DNA of 64,000 nt from NCBI RefSeq assembly GCF_018991925.1, contig NW_024722158.1, positions 1,434,586-1,498,585 of the forward strand, given 5' to 3'. The notes beneath the pieces were generated by a model. The model did no database searches. It was not told where the DNA came from and saw nothing but the letters and a program-made list of their open reading frames with translations. Positions 10,528-21,479 of the stretch are shown one piece after another. This stretch comes from Homarus americanus. Its lineage: Eukaryota; Arthropoda; Malacostraca; Decapoda; Nephropidae. Made by a program: the position numbers and the translations under genes. Each line of letters opens with the position of its first letter. Position 1 is the stretch's first letter.

Positions 10528-11206
10528 CAGTCAACCCTCGTTTTACGCAGTCCCACATTCCGCGTTTCCACGTTTACGCGGTACCCTGCCGAAACAGGAA
10601 TGCTCACATTCCGCGGTGCGTGTACCCCTTTACGCGGAGAGCGGCTGGCGAACCGCGCCATTTTTTGATTCAAACCTCCCGCCATCCGCCATGTTGTGTA
10701 AGCGGCGCGAGCATGGTACGCACAAGGTCGCCCAGTCATCAAAACATTACCGAGTTCTTCACCCGCCACCCACCACAGCCGGCCCAAGTCAGTGATAGTG
10801 ATAATTATAGTGAGGATATGGACTTTGAGGGGTTTGACAATGAGGCCCTGCAAGCCTCTGTGGTGGATAGTGATACAATTGGTACAAGTGATACAGGTGA
10901 GGGCCAATATATAATCTGCCCTCTGCCTCGGAACCAACCGCCCATCCCCGTGTGCCCAGCCATCTTTTCTACTAATGTAAGTGTTAAAAAACCTAATATT
11001 ATTGATATTTCTCTTAATTATTAATTGTGTGTGCATACCATCATAAAGTTAAGATAACATTTTTATTACAGCATAGTTGTGTGTCGTCAAAAAGTGGAGT
11101 TTGGGGGTCGGCCCGGTCTCTATTTCAATTAATCCCATATGTTATGTTGTTCACTTTACGCGGTATCCTGTGGGTTGAATTAACCGCGTAAAGTGAGGGT
11201 TGACAG
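10528..11206 (+). mobile_element. Tigger/pogo-type non-autonomous element with transposase tail exon
   Basis: The inverted ends (CAGTCAACCCTCG left, CTGTCAACCCTCA right) are flanked by TA, as for pogo/Tigger elements. Inside is a protein-like block, then CTAATGTAAGTG (donor-like) and TTTTATTACAG (acceptor-like), then a block shared with copies near 27.0, 27.8, 61.3 and 61.7 kb (GTCGTCAAAAAGTGGAGTTT). The inner part looks like the 3' end of a transposase gene with an intron. Confidence 0.8.
10713..10975 (+). pseudogene. Tigger-like transposase C-terminal tail
   Basis: Reads MVRTRSPSHQNITEFFTRHP, then an acidic stretch with SDSDNYSEDMDFEGFDNEAL and VDSDTIGTSDTGEGQ. The peptide HQNITEFF resembles a PCNA-interacting (PIP) box; the related copy at 26.7 kb has QQNITEFF, which fits the consensus Q-x-x-I-x-x-F-F exactly. 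Pogo transposases are known to carry a C-terminal PCNA-binding motif, so this is read as the tail of the parent transposase. The catalytic and DNA-binding parts are missing. Confidence 0.55.
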
Positions 11207-11728
11207 TATATTTTTTTACCGCTCTTATGGGTCAGAAGAACATTAAAAATAAACTAGACTGCCACCTAATCAACTACATAGCCCCTCCATCTAAGACTAC
11301 ATTGCTGATTGCAACTCATATGAGGAAACTGTAGGTCTCATCAAAGCCATTTAAATAAGGCCAAAAAATGGGCACTCATCAACACGGGCCAGGGGAAACA
11401 CTGGACCAGTGTCTACAGTCCTTGTAACTGCTGAGTTACGACTGTAATTTCAAGACAGTCACTGCTGAGGAATCTTAGACCTACAGACTGATTATGAATA
11501 TATCATACATTAGAGGTAGCCCAGAAACCTTCTGCTTCGTGAACTTTGAAATGTTGACAACTTGACACTGACTGACCAGAGGCAGGTGCTAATGGAGATA
11601 AATTACCTGCACCTGACGGTCACTAATCCTGGCACACTGATGACCAGCAGCCCGTTAAGTTATAACAACAGCCAGGAATGTGTACGACTTGGTCTTGGCA
11701 CGAGTTAACATCTGATTTAGTCTGTGAC
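11207..11728. other. No recognisable feature
   Basis: Unique-looking AT-rich sequence without an open frame of note, inverted ends or tandem structure that I can see. Confidence 0.4.
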
Positions 11729-11873
11729 ACCAGGTGAGTCTAACATGACACCAGGTGAGTCTAACATGACACCAGGTGAGTCTAACATGACACCAGGTGA
11801 GTCTAACATAACCCCAGGTGAGTCTAATGTGACACCAGGCGAGTCTATCAAGACACCAGGTGAGTCTAAAGTG
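11729..11873. repeat. 21-bp tandem repeat, 7 copies
   Basis: The unit is ACACCAGGTGAGTCTAACATG with a few changes in the last three copies. No long open frame crosses it. Confidence 0.9.
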
Positions 11874-12614
11874 TAAAGGAGGGTTCAGCCACTGGCTTCC
11901 TATAAAGAAGATATGGTGTGTTCTAAGCAGCTATTTATTGAATATTTCAAACAAACTAAATTTTTTTTTTAAAAGTTAAGAAACAGCATACCTTATGTTA
12001 CCAACCCTTGTTGACCCTGACAGTACTAATCTGGCCAGTACTGTATAACTTTTACTCACCTCAGCCTCACCAGTCATTACAATATGCAGAAACTATATGG
12101 ATTTAAGGCAAATAAAACACTTTTACAACACTTTGCATTTAATTAATACTGCACTTGCTACTCTTCCCCTCTCTTGCACACATTCTTATATTTACTGCAC
12201 TTCAATACTTCAATGGGAAATTCAATTTTTTTTTAAACTCTATTTCACTTAACAAGTTACTTTTTCAAAACACATCTACAGTTTCAAACAAGGTTACATT
12301 TACTGTATTGTATTGGATTCTACTGTACGTATGTGTCTCAGGGATCACTTCCCAAAACCCGTATTTACCCATTAGCAAGAGCATTTGCCAACTGGAGAAT
12401 GCTAGAAAGTAAAACTATGGTTGGCAAGTACAGTACAGTACACATTATTTAAATACTAGAGACAGCAGAAAATCTAAATTTATCAAATATTCCTGTAACT
12501 GTGTACTGTAGTCCCTGCTTAACATGAGGAACATTAAAAAAAAAAAAAAATCTGTAAGAATTTGTGGTAAATTAATCCAAATAAGTAACTGAAAACAGCA
12601 TAACAGATGAGATA
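11874..12614. other. AT-rich spacer, nothing identified
   Basis: Short open frames here (for example 12155-12412) are low-complexity and Leu/Phe-rich, with no domain I recognise. CAGTACAGTAC runs near 12430 are short microsatellite-like tracts. Confidence 0.4.
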
Positions 12615-12616
12615 TA

Positions 12617-13475
12617 CAGTGGTCCCTCGGTTAACAAACACAATTCGTTCCAGAAGGTCGTTCGTTAACCAAAATTTTTTTTAACCGAAACCATTGTTTC
12701 AATGGGATTTTGGGTAATTGGTTCCAGCTCACCGAAAATTACATACAAACTGAAAATAAATGCAGTAAAGTACACTTACTTTGAGGTGTGCATGTAGAAG
12801 GCTTCTGGTTGATGATGATGATGATGGGAATTAGAAGTGGGGGTGGAGGAGAAGAGAAGGAAGTGGGGATGGAAGAGAAGTCACCCCATGCTTCATGCCG
12901 TCATTTCACCCATAAAATTTTAAGTTCACCAGGTGTAATTCAAGATTATTTTCTTTAAATCAACACTGCACTGCATTATATATTGTCAATATGTAAAATA
13001 AATTTCAGAATGACCAATAATTGTACTGTAAAAACGTAAAAATAGTTTATGTTCAAGAGAGTCTCAAGCAAGATGCTACCTCCACTGAGCAGAGACACAA
13101 ACTGACGCCATTCTGGGTGAGTCAAGTGGCTGTTTGGCGCGCTAAAAACTAGTTCCCTGTACTTCATGTATGTTAAATAATTGTTAAAATTACTAAAAAT
13201 TTTAATATAAGACTTGGAAAATTATTGAATAGTACAACCTTCTTGATATTGACTCAAATAGTAACGAATTTAAGCCCTAGAACCGATTACTGTATTAGCG
13301 GACTAATACTACAGCTGGTGAGCAGGCAAAAGCAGGAGAAAACACATTGACACGATTTCGTAAGGATTTCGTTAACTGAATTTTTGTTCGTTAATCGAGT
13401 TGAAGATTCTTATGGAAGGTAATTCATTTAACGAAATTTCGTTAACCGAGGCGTTCATTAACCGAGGGATCACTG
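12617..13475. mobile_element. Tigger-type MITE, family T1, full length
   Basis: Left end CAGTGGTCCCTCGGTTAAC and right end TTAACCGAGGGATCACTG, flanked by TA. Copies of the same family are at 27454-29453 (split), 30286-30810, 35564-36296, 40780-41039 and 58317-59166. The inner part has a Lys/Glu-poor GATGATGATG run and no coding frame. Short non-autonomous elements of this kind are moved by a pogo/Tigger transposase elsewhere in the genome. Confidence 0.9.
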
Positions 13476-13554
13476 TACTTGTTGGAAGGACAGAGAGAGC
13501 ATGCGGGAGCAGGGTTATGAGATTACAGCTCCAACAAACAATAATTGTGACCAA

Positions 13555-13855
13555 GTTCCAGGTTGATGATCGGACTTTCTGCCTCATTTATACAGAATTG
13601 TAGGGTCTAAATTGTTTCTCTAACTACTGACAACACAACATACATACTGTATATTGTTTCTCATTTTTTATATATTTTCATTTTTGTATTTCTTTATTAT
13701 TTTTAGTGATATTATTATTATCATTATTAATGTATTAAAGTATTTTATTTTCAATTTTGTATTTTTGATTATAAATTTTATTTACTCTATATTATTATTA
13801 TTATTATATTTTTGCCCCCCAGGCCCCGATGTGGGTCAGTGACTCCTTGAGTGTG
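13555..13855 (+). mobile_element. SINE-like element S1 (5' truncated)
   Basis: One of about a dozen copies of a recurring element. In the sense used here it runs from a block with CCAGGTTGATGATC and CTTTCTGCCTCATTTA, through an ATT-rich run, to a block with CCCCAGGCCCCGATGTGGGT, and normally ends in GGCTAATCCCCGC plus poly-A. A nested copy at 62290-62735 shows its true ends. Confidence 0.75.
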
Positions 13856-13879
13856 AACAACTGCTTCCTGTAACACAGT

Positions 13880-14539
13880 TGTTCACACTCAATGTGACTT
13901 ACGAAGCAAAAGAACTAAAGGTGGACTTTATATCTGTTGTGTCATGAGGGAACAGAGTACAGTATTAGTCGGCCTGTACCAGATGACAGACCTACTCATG
14001 CTGCCATCCATCTGATGTCTGTTTATTAAACCTTTAAAAATGATTTACCGAAACATGCAGTACAGTATTAAAAGTATTTAATGCTTCTCCAAGAAATGAA
14101 AATAAACATATTTAAAGGTTTTCTTACACTCTCAGCCTTAAGTTGAAGAAGCCAGATAATATTGTGACAGTAAGAATTATTGACTGTCGTAATAACCTAC
14201 ATTAGCACAAATAGTATGTACAGTCCCCCGAAAAAAGTATTGTCAGATCATGTCACTACAATTTGAAATGCTGGACGAAATGCTTTGATATGATCCCCAG
14301 TACACCATCATAAGCCTGCTAGCAATATCAGCAACACCTGGAGATAGGGGAGGGAATCACCCTTGTATGGTATACTAGATACTTCACTATAACAAGAAAT
14401 CCATAAGCAATATTAATGGATATATCGTTTGAAAATGCATATTCTTGTTTATGCTTAAAGGCCACATGTAGAACTACCAACCGTTCAGGAACAGGTGGAG
14501 TAACATTGCTCGGAAAGCCTTGAATCGCATCGACTCCCA
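13880..14539. other. No recognisable gene
   Basis: Contains a short palindrome made of ACAACTG/CAGTTGTTCACACTC (13845-13890); otherwise unique AT-rich sequence in which I see nothing. Confidence 0.35.
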
Positions 14540-14690
14540 CGGCTAACGATACTTTTATGAGGGACTGTACACTGCATATGGTTGACTCATGAATGCTCAC
14601 TGCACCTGTTGTGTAGGCAGTGCTCTCTCCTTCTTCAAAATGTTCCAAAACTTTCACTTTCATCTCTTGTTACTTTATGGTTGCATTGCA
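14540..14690 (-). pseudogene. Pogo/Tigger-like helix-turn-helix fragment
   Basis: The - strand reads MKVKVLEHFEEGESTAYTTG then AVSIHESTICSVQSL. The arrangement (basic helix, EEGE, then a recognition helix with ST) resembles the N-terminal HTH of Tigger/CENP-B-like transposases. Downstream the frame continues to a stop at 14328 without a recognisable DDE domain. It could also be a domesticated fragment; this is a family-level resemblance only. Confidence 0.4.
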
Positions 14691-15002
14691 ATTATAAGGA
14701 CAAATCATCAAACAATAGCCAGTCACTACAATGTGGGTGACCCAGACAACAGTCAAATGGCAGACTGAGACAGCTAACGCGAAGTTGTGCAAACTCGTGT
14801 TAAGTGGGGACGACCTGTACAGTACAGTAAAGAGTTCTTCACCTTATAAATTCATCTCTCATTCTTATTCTTTCTCTTATTAAATTTCCTAATATTACTG
14901 TAAAATATATCAAAAACTTTACCTAAAGTAGCCCATTCTCTATAGATGTAACATGACCACTCCTTTCTGTATCAGTGGTTACATCTCATCTAAAATAACT
15001 GT

Positions 15003-15344
15003 TTATATGTTGTCTTCCTGCATATCTGCACTAGTATCCTGTATTCCTACAGTCACATACAAGTTTCCACCATCACTGTCTTCCTTCTCCGATGCATCAC
15101 TGTACTGTGATCCTACTGTCACACACATGTCACTGTCTAGGTTTTCTTCCTTCACACTTACATCTTTCTCGGGTTGTTCGTATGACATATTCTCATCGTA
15201 GTCAATTTCTTCTTTTTTGACAATTTCATCAACATCTTGGATTTGTCCTTGGAACTCTTCTTCCTTTAATGGCATACCAAACACTTGCCATCCTTTATCA
15301 AAGATGCCAACATCATTGCTGGGGTTACATGTGTTAGGCTGTAC
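15003..15344 (-). CDS. Candidate terminal coding exon of an unrecognised host gene
   Basis: Begins after a splice acceptor (GTGTGTTGCAG) and is open for 113 codons to a TAA. The peptide has IFDKGWQVFGMPLKEEEF, then an acidic stretch with two sumoylation-like motifs (VKKEE, VKEE), SDASEKEDSDGG, and ends MQEDNI. Such KEE-rich acidic regions are common in nuclear regulators such as zinc-finger and THAP proteins, but no zinc finger is seen here. It starts in phase 0, which fits the end of the exon at 19865-19995. Function unknown. Confidence 0.5.
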   Translation of the reverse strand, partial: VQPNTCNPSNDVGIFDKGWQVFGMPLKEEEFQGQIQDVDEIVKKEEIDYDENMSYEQPEKDVSVKEENLDSDMCVTVGSQYSDASEKEDSDGGNLYVTVGIQDTSADMQEDNI

Positions 15345-15534
15345 CTGCAACACACCAAAAATATTTGAATTGATATCAACAGGAAAAGAAATGCAAGACA
15401 CTGTATCCCAGGGATGTGAGTGGTGGGTCCAGGGAAACACCTATCCTGGAAGTTTTTACCACATTTAACTTAATTTCTCACATTGTTACTCATTGCATGA
15501 GTGCCTAATTTATTTTTTATTTATTAATTTTTTT

Positions 15535-15617
15535 TTTTAATATGGGATTAACCTACCAGGGCACAGGTCACTGAGCCACATCAGGGTCTAGGAGGCATAA
15601 ATGTAGTTGTAGTTGTT

Positions 15618-15655
<38 letters not shown>

Positions 15656-15690
15656 GTTATTATTAGTAGTAGTAGTAGTAGTAGTATGTC
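15535..15690 (-). mobile_element. SINE-like S1 fragment with (ATT)n/(AGT)n run
   Basis: The reverse complement carries the GTGGCTCAGTGACCTGTGCC-type end, preceded in sense by a long AAT/ATT run (about 15619-15685). The rest of the element is missing. Confidence 0.6.
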
Positions 15691-15691
15691 A

Positions 15692-16060
15692 CCGTAACCT
15701 AGCTCTCGATGCTGCACATAGGAGGAATGAGAACGACAAGAGAAGGGCATATGGGGAGAGAATTCAAAACATTGATCAAGGCAGCTTCACTCATCTAGTG
15801 TTCACAACCTCTGGTGGGATGGGCCCAAGTGCAAGATGTTTCTACGCCAGACTCGCGGAGTTGATCTCCGAACAGAAGCAGCAGCCCAGAAGTTATGTTA
15901 CAGCCTGGATGAGATGTTGACTGTCCTTCTCTCTCCTTCGGTCGGCTTTGCTCTGCCTCAGGGGAACGAGAGCTTCTGCCCCTACTCTGACAACTGCTGC
16001 AGATATTGACTATGAGGCTACAGTCACTGAATGCTGCATAGATCTGCGGCTCAACTAACT
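15692..16060 (+). pseudogene. C-terminal tail of a retroelement reverse transcriptase protein
   Basis: Reads NENDKRRAYGERIQNIDQG then SFTHLVFTTSGGMGP, SARCFYARLAELI, and after an in-frame TGA continues LSFSLLRSALLCLRGTR. From memory this block (KR-x-Y...GxFxPLVFxTxGGMG...FYxRLAxLI...LSFxLLRSxxxCLRGxR) recurs at the C-terminus of reverse-transcriptase proteins of invertebrate retroelements. Only the tail is left, next to a SINE, with a stop inside, so it is dead. Confidence 0.55.
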
Positions 16061-16164
16061 CAGCACAGCTAGGATAGCTTCTTATGTATTAGGATATTTA
16101 ATATTAAGGTAATAAAATGGTGGTGAAGGTGTGGCTATTGGGGGAGGCTGGAGGCCACGTTCGT

Positions 16165-16195
16165 AGTAGTAGTAGTAGTAGTAGTAATAATACTG

Positions 16196-16227
<32 letters not shown>

Positions 16228-16465
16228 ATTTATAAAAACAAAAATAATGAAATGATGATAATGATGATGATGATGATGATGATAATAATAATAATAATAA
16301 TAATAATAAAGACAACAACAAAAATAGTGAGAAACAATATATGTATGTTGTGTTGTCAAAGGGAAACAATTGAGACCCTGCAATTGTGTGTAAAGGAGGC
16401 AGAAAGTCAGATCATCAACCTGGGACTTGGTCACATATAGCAGCCGGGTCTACCATTAGATAAAC
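16165..16465 (-). mobile_element. SINE-like element S1 copy
   Basis: Carries the AAT/GAT microsatellite core (16195-16310) followed by TGTATGTTGTGTTGTCAA, the GGCAGAAAGTCAGATCATC block and the GGGTCTACCATTAGA end, all in reverse sense relative to the poly-A. Confidence 0.75.
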
Positions 16466-16517
16466 TAAAAGGTAAGCATTTTTGGCACTGTATTGTGTGA
16501 GAATTAATAATTTAATA

Positions 16518-17996
16518 CAGGTTGTACCTCTCTAGTCCGGCAACCTCGGGACCTGACTGGTGCCGGACCATGGAAATTCACCCTTTTCCTGGATAGATAG
16601 TGACTTGTGCATACACTTGGAAGCATTAGCACCACTTTCACTGCTTCATGGTCTCTTTGAAGACATATTGAAGGGTTAAATGTTGTACAGTAGGTTCTCA
16701 AATTTTGCGAGTTTTTAATTCGACGTTTTTTATTTGAACACAAAAAAAAACCGCACAATTTAAAATTTCGACGGGTTTGAGCGGCTCGCCAACGTTCAGA
16801 CATGCACAATTGTGTAAACAGCATCATTTCTCGATGTACAAAAGATTCATTATTGTTTATTACTGAATGTCTTTTTGATTGAATTAATGTTTATGTGTGC
16901 AAAATGAACAATACAATTCATTAATAATACGTAGGATATTAAATACACGAGGAGACAAGACAGCATTGTTTTCGTTGTTTACAAAACCAGTGACTGACTG
17001 GTTCTACATATAAAACTGAAGAAAATAAGACCCTGGTTGTAGCTGTAGTAAAATTAATATGGTTGTTTTGAGTAATGTTATTTAATGTTAATAAATGGAA
17101 CAATGGAAGTAGCTAACCATTAATTGTAAAAAAAATAAGAGAGATCGCGTATGTAAGTGCGCACATGTGAAAACATATCGTCATTACATAAGAATATGAA
17201 AGCAACACTTATTTACTGTTCATATATGTTTTAATTAATGTTTCTTTATTTTTTTATTGAATTAATGTTTATGTGTGCAAAATGAACAATACAATTCATT
17301 AAAAATACGTAGAATATTAAAACACACGATGAAACGAGACAGCTACCGGCATTGTTTTCGTTAATGTTTACAAAACCAGTGACTGATTGGTTCTACATAT
17401 AAAACTGAAGAAAATAAGACCCTGATTGTAGCTGTAGTTGTTTTAAGTAATGTTATTTAATGTTAATAAATGGAACAATGGCAGTAGCTAACCATTAATG
17501 GTAAAAAAAAAAGTGAGATCACGTATGTAAGTGAGCACATGTGTAAACATATCGTCATTACTCTACATAAGAATATGAAAGCAACACTTATTTACTGTTC
17601 ATATATATTTTAATTATTGTTTCTGAATTTAAAATGAAAATTCTACCCACCAGTGGTGGTAAAGTTGAAAACATAAGGACAGCCAATGTTGTTGTGTGTG
17701 TTTTTACTCGGATGACGAAGTTGCCAAGTCATCAGGTTCAACTCTAGCTGAAGCTGTAGAACATAAGAACTTTTCTGTGTTGTTTTTAGTTTTTATTTAA
17801 CTTTATCTGTGTTATTTTTGTTGGTTTATTAGGATGTTGCTTTATTACAGGTAGTAATTTGCCAAAAAAGTAGGGCAAATAAGGCCAAATTTAGCCAAAC
17901 ATCGAAAATACAGTACCAGACTCAAATTAATTTTCTCCATGGGCAAACTAAAATCGTTCCGGACCACAGAATGCTGGACTAGAGAGGTACAACCTG
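16518..17996. mobile_element. Tigger-like element with TA duplication and internal tandem duplication
   Basis: Inverted ends CAGGTTGTACCTCTCTAG (left) and CTAGAGAGGTACAACCTG (right) match perfectly and are flanked by TA. A segment of about 370-380 bases occurs twice (about 16870-17238 and 17253-17630), recognisable by GTGCAAAATGAACAATACAA and ACCAGTGACTGA. Near 17710-17760 it encodes DDEVAKSSGSTLAEAV, like the repeat peptide at 24.3 kb. A second TIR-like start lies at 16687 (CAGTAGGTTCTCAAATTTTG). Confidence 0.85.
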
Positions 17997-18266
17997 TACT
18001 TACCAAATAATTAGTTTTCTTCCCCATGTTATATTCACTCATTTGGTTTTGTTTTATTCTTAGTTTTAATTGCAGCAGCTAATTTTTTTTTCAGGAAAAG
18101 TAAACGTTTCTGTTTTTGTTGGTGGAAGGTCTCTCTGCTCTTCCTTGATTTTTGAGCCTTTTCTCACATTCTGTTTTCACTGATTCTAACTGTTTCTTTA
18201 ACAATAATTTCCTCCTATTTTCTTCCTGCTGCAACCTCTTCTGCTTTAACACGCTTCTATACCTAC

Positions 18267-19131
18267 CAGGGCTGTGGAGTCGGAGTCGAGGAGTCGGAGG
18301 AAATTTCGGCTTGTGGAGTCGGAGTCGGTAAAATTGTCCAGACTCCGACTCCGACTGAAGCTATTCTGTTCCTAAGAACAAATATATGAACTCAGGCATA
18401 TTCATTGCAGTGATTCCACTGATCCCACTAATTTTCTTAAATTATTAAAAGAATTTATTTCCATTTTATAAGCATTATTATGAATTTATTGTAGCAGGCA
18501 CAGTATAGCACTATAATTTTGGACGATAGTCTCTTCTTTACCATTTGAAATTTTGAATTATATCAAATTTTGTTTCGTTGAAAACTGCACAGAGGCTCTC
18601 AGCTACAAAACAATTAGCTACAACCTGTTTTTGGTGAGATTAAGGCAAATTTAATTTAATAACTTAATCATGTAAGGTTTATCCATTTTCCTTAATAAGG
18701 TATTCATTTCTTTAATGTACATAAATATATAACTTTACTTTAAAAGGAATTGTAGGATCATCATTTAGATCCACATCAGATTATGAGCTTAAACAAAATT
18801 CATGTGCTGAGATCGAACTTTTAGATATACATGTAAATGGTGTTTTCTAGTTAATATCTTGAATTCTTAATAAATTTATTTTTCTTTTGATTGAAACTTT
18901 GAAAGTCAAGCCTATCATCTTTTTGTAGTTCTTAAATATCGTCCAGATCATTAATAAAGCTGTAGCAGTATAGCCACAGTGTTTTACTTTTTACCTACGC
19001 AGGTTACAACATACAAATTACAATTAGGATGGTAGAAATAGTTGTTACAAATAGGCCAAGGAGTCGGAGTCGGAAGCATAAAAATTTGAGGAGTCGGAGT
19101 CGAAGGTTTTGTCTTCGACTCCACAGCCCTG
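18267..19131. mobile_element. hAT-type non-autonomous element
   Basis: Left end CAGGGCTGTGGAGTCGGAG, right end CTTCGACTCCACAGCCCTG; both ends also carry clustered GGAGTCGGAGTCG repeats. ATACCTAC before and TTACCTAC after (offset by two bases) may be an imperfect 8-bp target duplication. This inverted repeat is familiar from hAT-like short elements in animals. No coding inside. Confidence 0.8.
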
Positions 19132-19174
19132 AATTACCTACTGCTGGAGAGTTTTATGTTCCTACATATCATAG

Positions 19175-19612
19175 GGTCCTCCTGAGGGACACACACACAT
19201 GCCCTACAGCCCTGACCTCCTGGGGGACACACACACATGCCCTACAGCCCTGACCTCCTGGGGACACACACACATGCCCAACAACCCTGACCTCCTGGGG
19301 GACACACACACACATGCCCTACAGCCCTGACCCCTGAGGGACACACATGCCCTACAGCCTGACTCCTGGGGACACACACACACACATGCCCTACAGCCCT
19401 GACCTCCTGGGGACACACACACATGCCCAACAAAACCTGACCTCCTGAGGACACACACACATGCCCACAGCCCTGACCTCCTGGGGACACACACACATGC
19501 CCTACAGCCCTGACCTCCTGGGGGGGACACACACATGCCCTACAGCCCTGACCTCCTGGGGGACACACACACATGCCCTACAGCCCTGACCTCCTGGGGA
19601 CACAAGTACAGA
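19175..19612. repeat. Minisatellite of about 37 bp with CA runs, about 12 copies
   Basis: The unit is CCCTACAGCCCTGACCTCC followed by TGGGGGACACACACACATG. Copies differ mainly in the length of the CA and G runs. Long - strand frames through it (MCVCPPGGQGCRAC...) are an artefact of the repeat. Confidence 0.9.
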
Positions 19613-19835
19613 TCAAGAGTGAGAAAAGATATATATGTTGTGTTGTCAATGTAAGAGAAACAAATGAGACCCTGCAATTGTGTGTAAATGAGGCAGAAAG
19701 TCAGATCAGCAACCTGGGACTTGGTCACATATAGCAGCAGGGTCTACCATTAGACTGACAACACATTATGCTTCCAATATCTTCCTAGGCAGTAGTACCT
19801 CCCTGTTTGGTAGCTGCCTACTACAATATAAAACC
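19613..19835 (-). mobile_element. SINE-like element S1 copy (5' half in sense)
   Basis: Has TATGTTGTGTTGTCAA, GGCAGAAAGTCAGATCA, GCAGCAGGGTCTACCATTAG and the AGTAGTACCTCCCTGTTTGG end; the AAT core and poly-A end are missing. Confidence 0.75.
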
Positions 19836-19864
19836 GTTGAAGGTGCTGTAACTACAATACTTAC

Positions 19865-19995
19865 TGGTACAGGGTCTCTCTGAAGTGTTTTCTCAGTTAC
19901 TTTCTCTCCGTGGTTTGTAGATATTTCCTGTCTTGATGCTTTTCTGTTTTGGCCAAAACCTATACGTTTTGCTTTTAACATCATGTTTTGTTCAT
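19865..19995 (-). CDS. Candidate internal exon of an unrecognised host gene
   Basis: Bounded by a strong acceptor (pyrimidine-rich, TTTTTTCCAG) and a consensus donor (GTAAGTA). In the frame set by the other two candidate exons it reads EQNMMLKAKRIGFGQNRK, then ISTNHGEKVTEKTLQRDPVP. It is basic, with no recognised domain. It starts in phase 1, matching the end of 26084-26223, and ends in phase 0, matching the start of 15003-15344. A protein of unknown function is the only safe call. Confidence 0.5.
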
Positions 19996-20207
19996 CTGGA
20001 AAAAATAAAGTAAATTGTTAACATAATATGGATTATCCCACTTACCCCCTTAACCCTCTGTATATGGGGTCGCCTCTGAGCTGAATAATAAAGTCTGGCA
20101 TCAGCCAAATAAAATATTAAAAGTGGCATCTCAGCAGTGAGGTGATGGAGAATATCTCAGTTGTCATTCCCACTTTAGTGCACCGACTCAAAGCCACTAA
20201 AGAAATA

Positions 20208-21365
20208 CAGTACGGTGCGGTGCAGTGCAGTACAGTGCAATAAAGTGCAATGCAGTACAGTGCAGCACAGTGCAGTACAGTGCAATGCAGTACAGTGCAG
20301 TTCAGCACAGTGCAGTACAGTGCAATGCAGTACAGCACAGTGCAGCACAGTACAGTGCAATGCAGTACAGTGCAGTTCAGCACAGTGCAGTACAATGCAG
20401 TGCAGTACAGTGCAATGCAGTACAGTGCAGCACAGTGCAGTATAGTACAATTGTGTAGTGCATTGCACTACAGTACAGTGCAGTAGTATAGTACAGTACA
20501 GTATAATACAGTACAGTACAGCACAGCATAGTACAGTTCAGTATAGTACAGTACAGTGCAGTACAGTGCACTACAGTACAGTACACTACAGTACAGCACA
20601 GCATGTTATAGTACAGTTCAGCATAGTACAGTACAGTATGGTACAGTACAGTGCAGTACAGTATAGTACAGCATACATAGTACACGACATAGGTACAGTA
20701 TAGTACAGTACAGTATATACAGTACAGTGCAGTATAGTACAGCATATATTACAGTACAGTACAGTACACAGCATAGTACAGTTCAGTATAGTACAGCACA
20801 GCACAGCAGCACAGTAAGTGGAAGACAGTCCAAGTCTAGCACAGCACAGTGCAGCATAGTATAGTACACAGCATAGCACAGTTCAGTATAGTACACTACA
20901 GTACAGTTCAGTATAAGCCACTACAGTACAGTGCAGTATTGTATAGCAGCATAGTACAGTTCAGTATAGCACACTACAGCATGAAGTTCAGAGTACAATT
21001 GGCTATAACAGTCACAGTATAGCACAGTACAGTGCAGTATAGTATAATACACTACAGTACAGTTCAGTATAGTACACTACAGTACATTTCAGTATAGTAT
21101 AGTACACTACAGTACAGTTCAGTACAGTACAGTTCAGTATAGTATAGTACACTACAGTTCAGTTCAGTTCAGTATAGTACAGTACAGTACAGTTCAGTAT
21201 AGTATAGTACACTACAGTACAGTTCAGTATAGTACACTACAGTACAGTTCAGTATAGTACACTACAGTACAGTGCAGTATAGTATAGTACACTACAGTAC
21301 AGTTCAGTATAGTACACTACAGTACAGTTCAGTATAGTACACTACAGTACAGTGCAGTATAGTAT
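20208..21365. repeat. CAGTA/CAGTG-type pentamer satellite
   Basis: Over 1.1 kb of imperfect GTACA, GTGCA, GTTCA and GTATA pentamers. The left part is rich in CAGTGCAGTA; the right part settles into a longer repeat with CACTACAGTACAGTTCAGTA. Frames on both strands are repeat artefacts (Cys/Thr/Tyr/Val or Gln/Cys/Ser). Confidence 0.95.
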
Positions 21366-21479
21366 AGTTAAGGGTAATTATCATAGATTGGGATATCGTA
21401 AATGGAAGTTTACCTGTAGGAGTATTATACTAATGTGCACCTCTAATATACATAAAGTACAGTGCAGTATAGTACACTA

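Noticed and set aside
20117..20879. Cys/Thr/Tyr-rich and Gln/Cys/Ser-rich frames
   Set aside because: Artefacts of the pentamer satellite.
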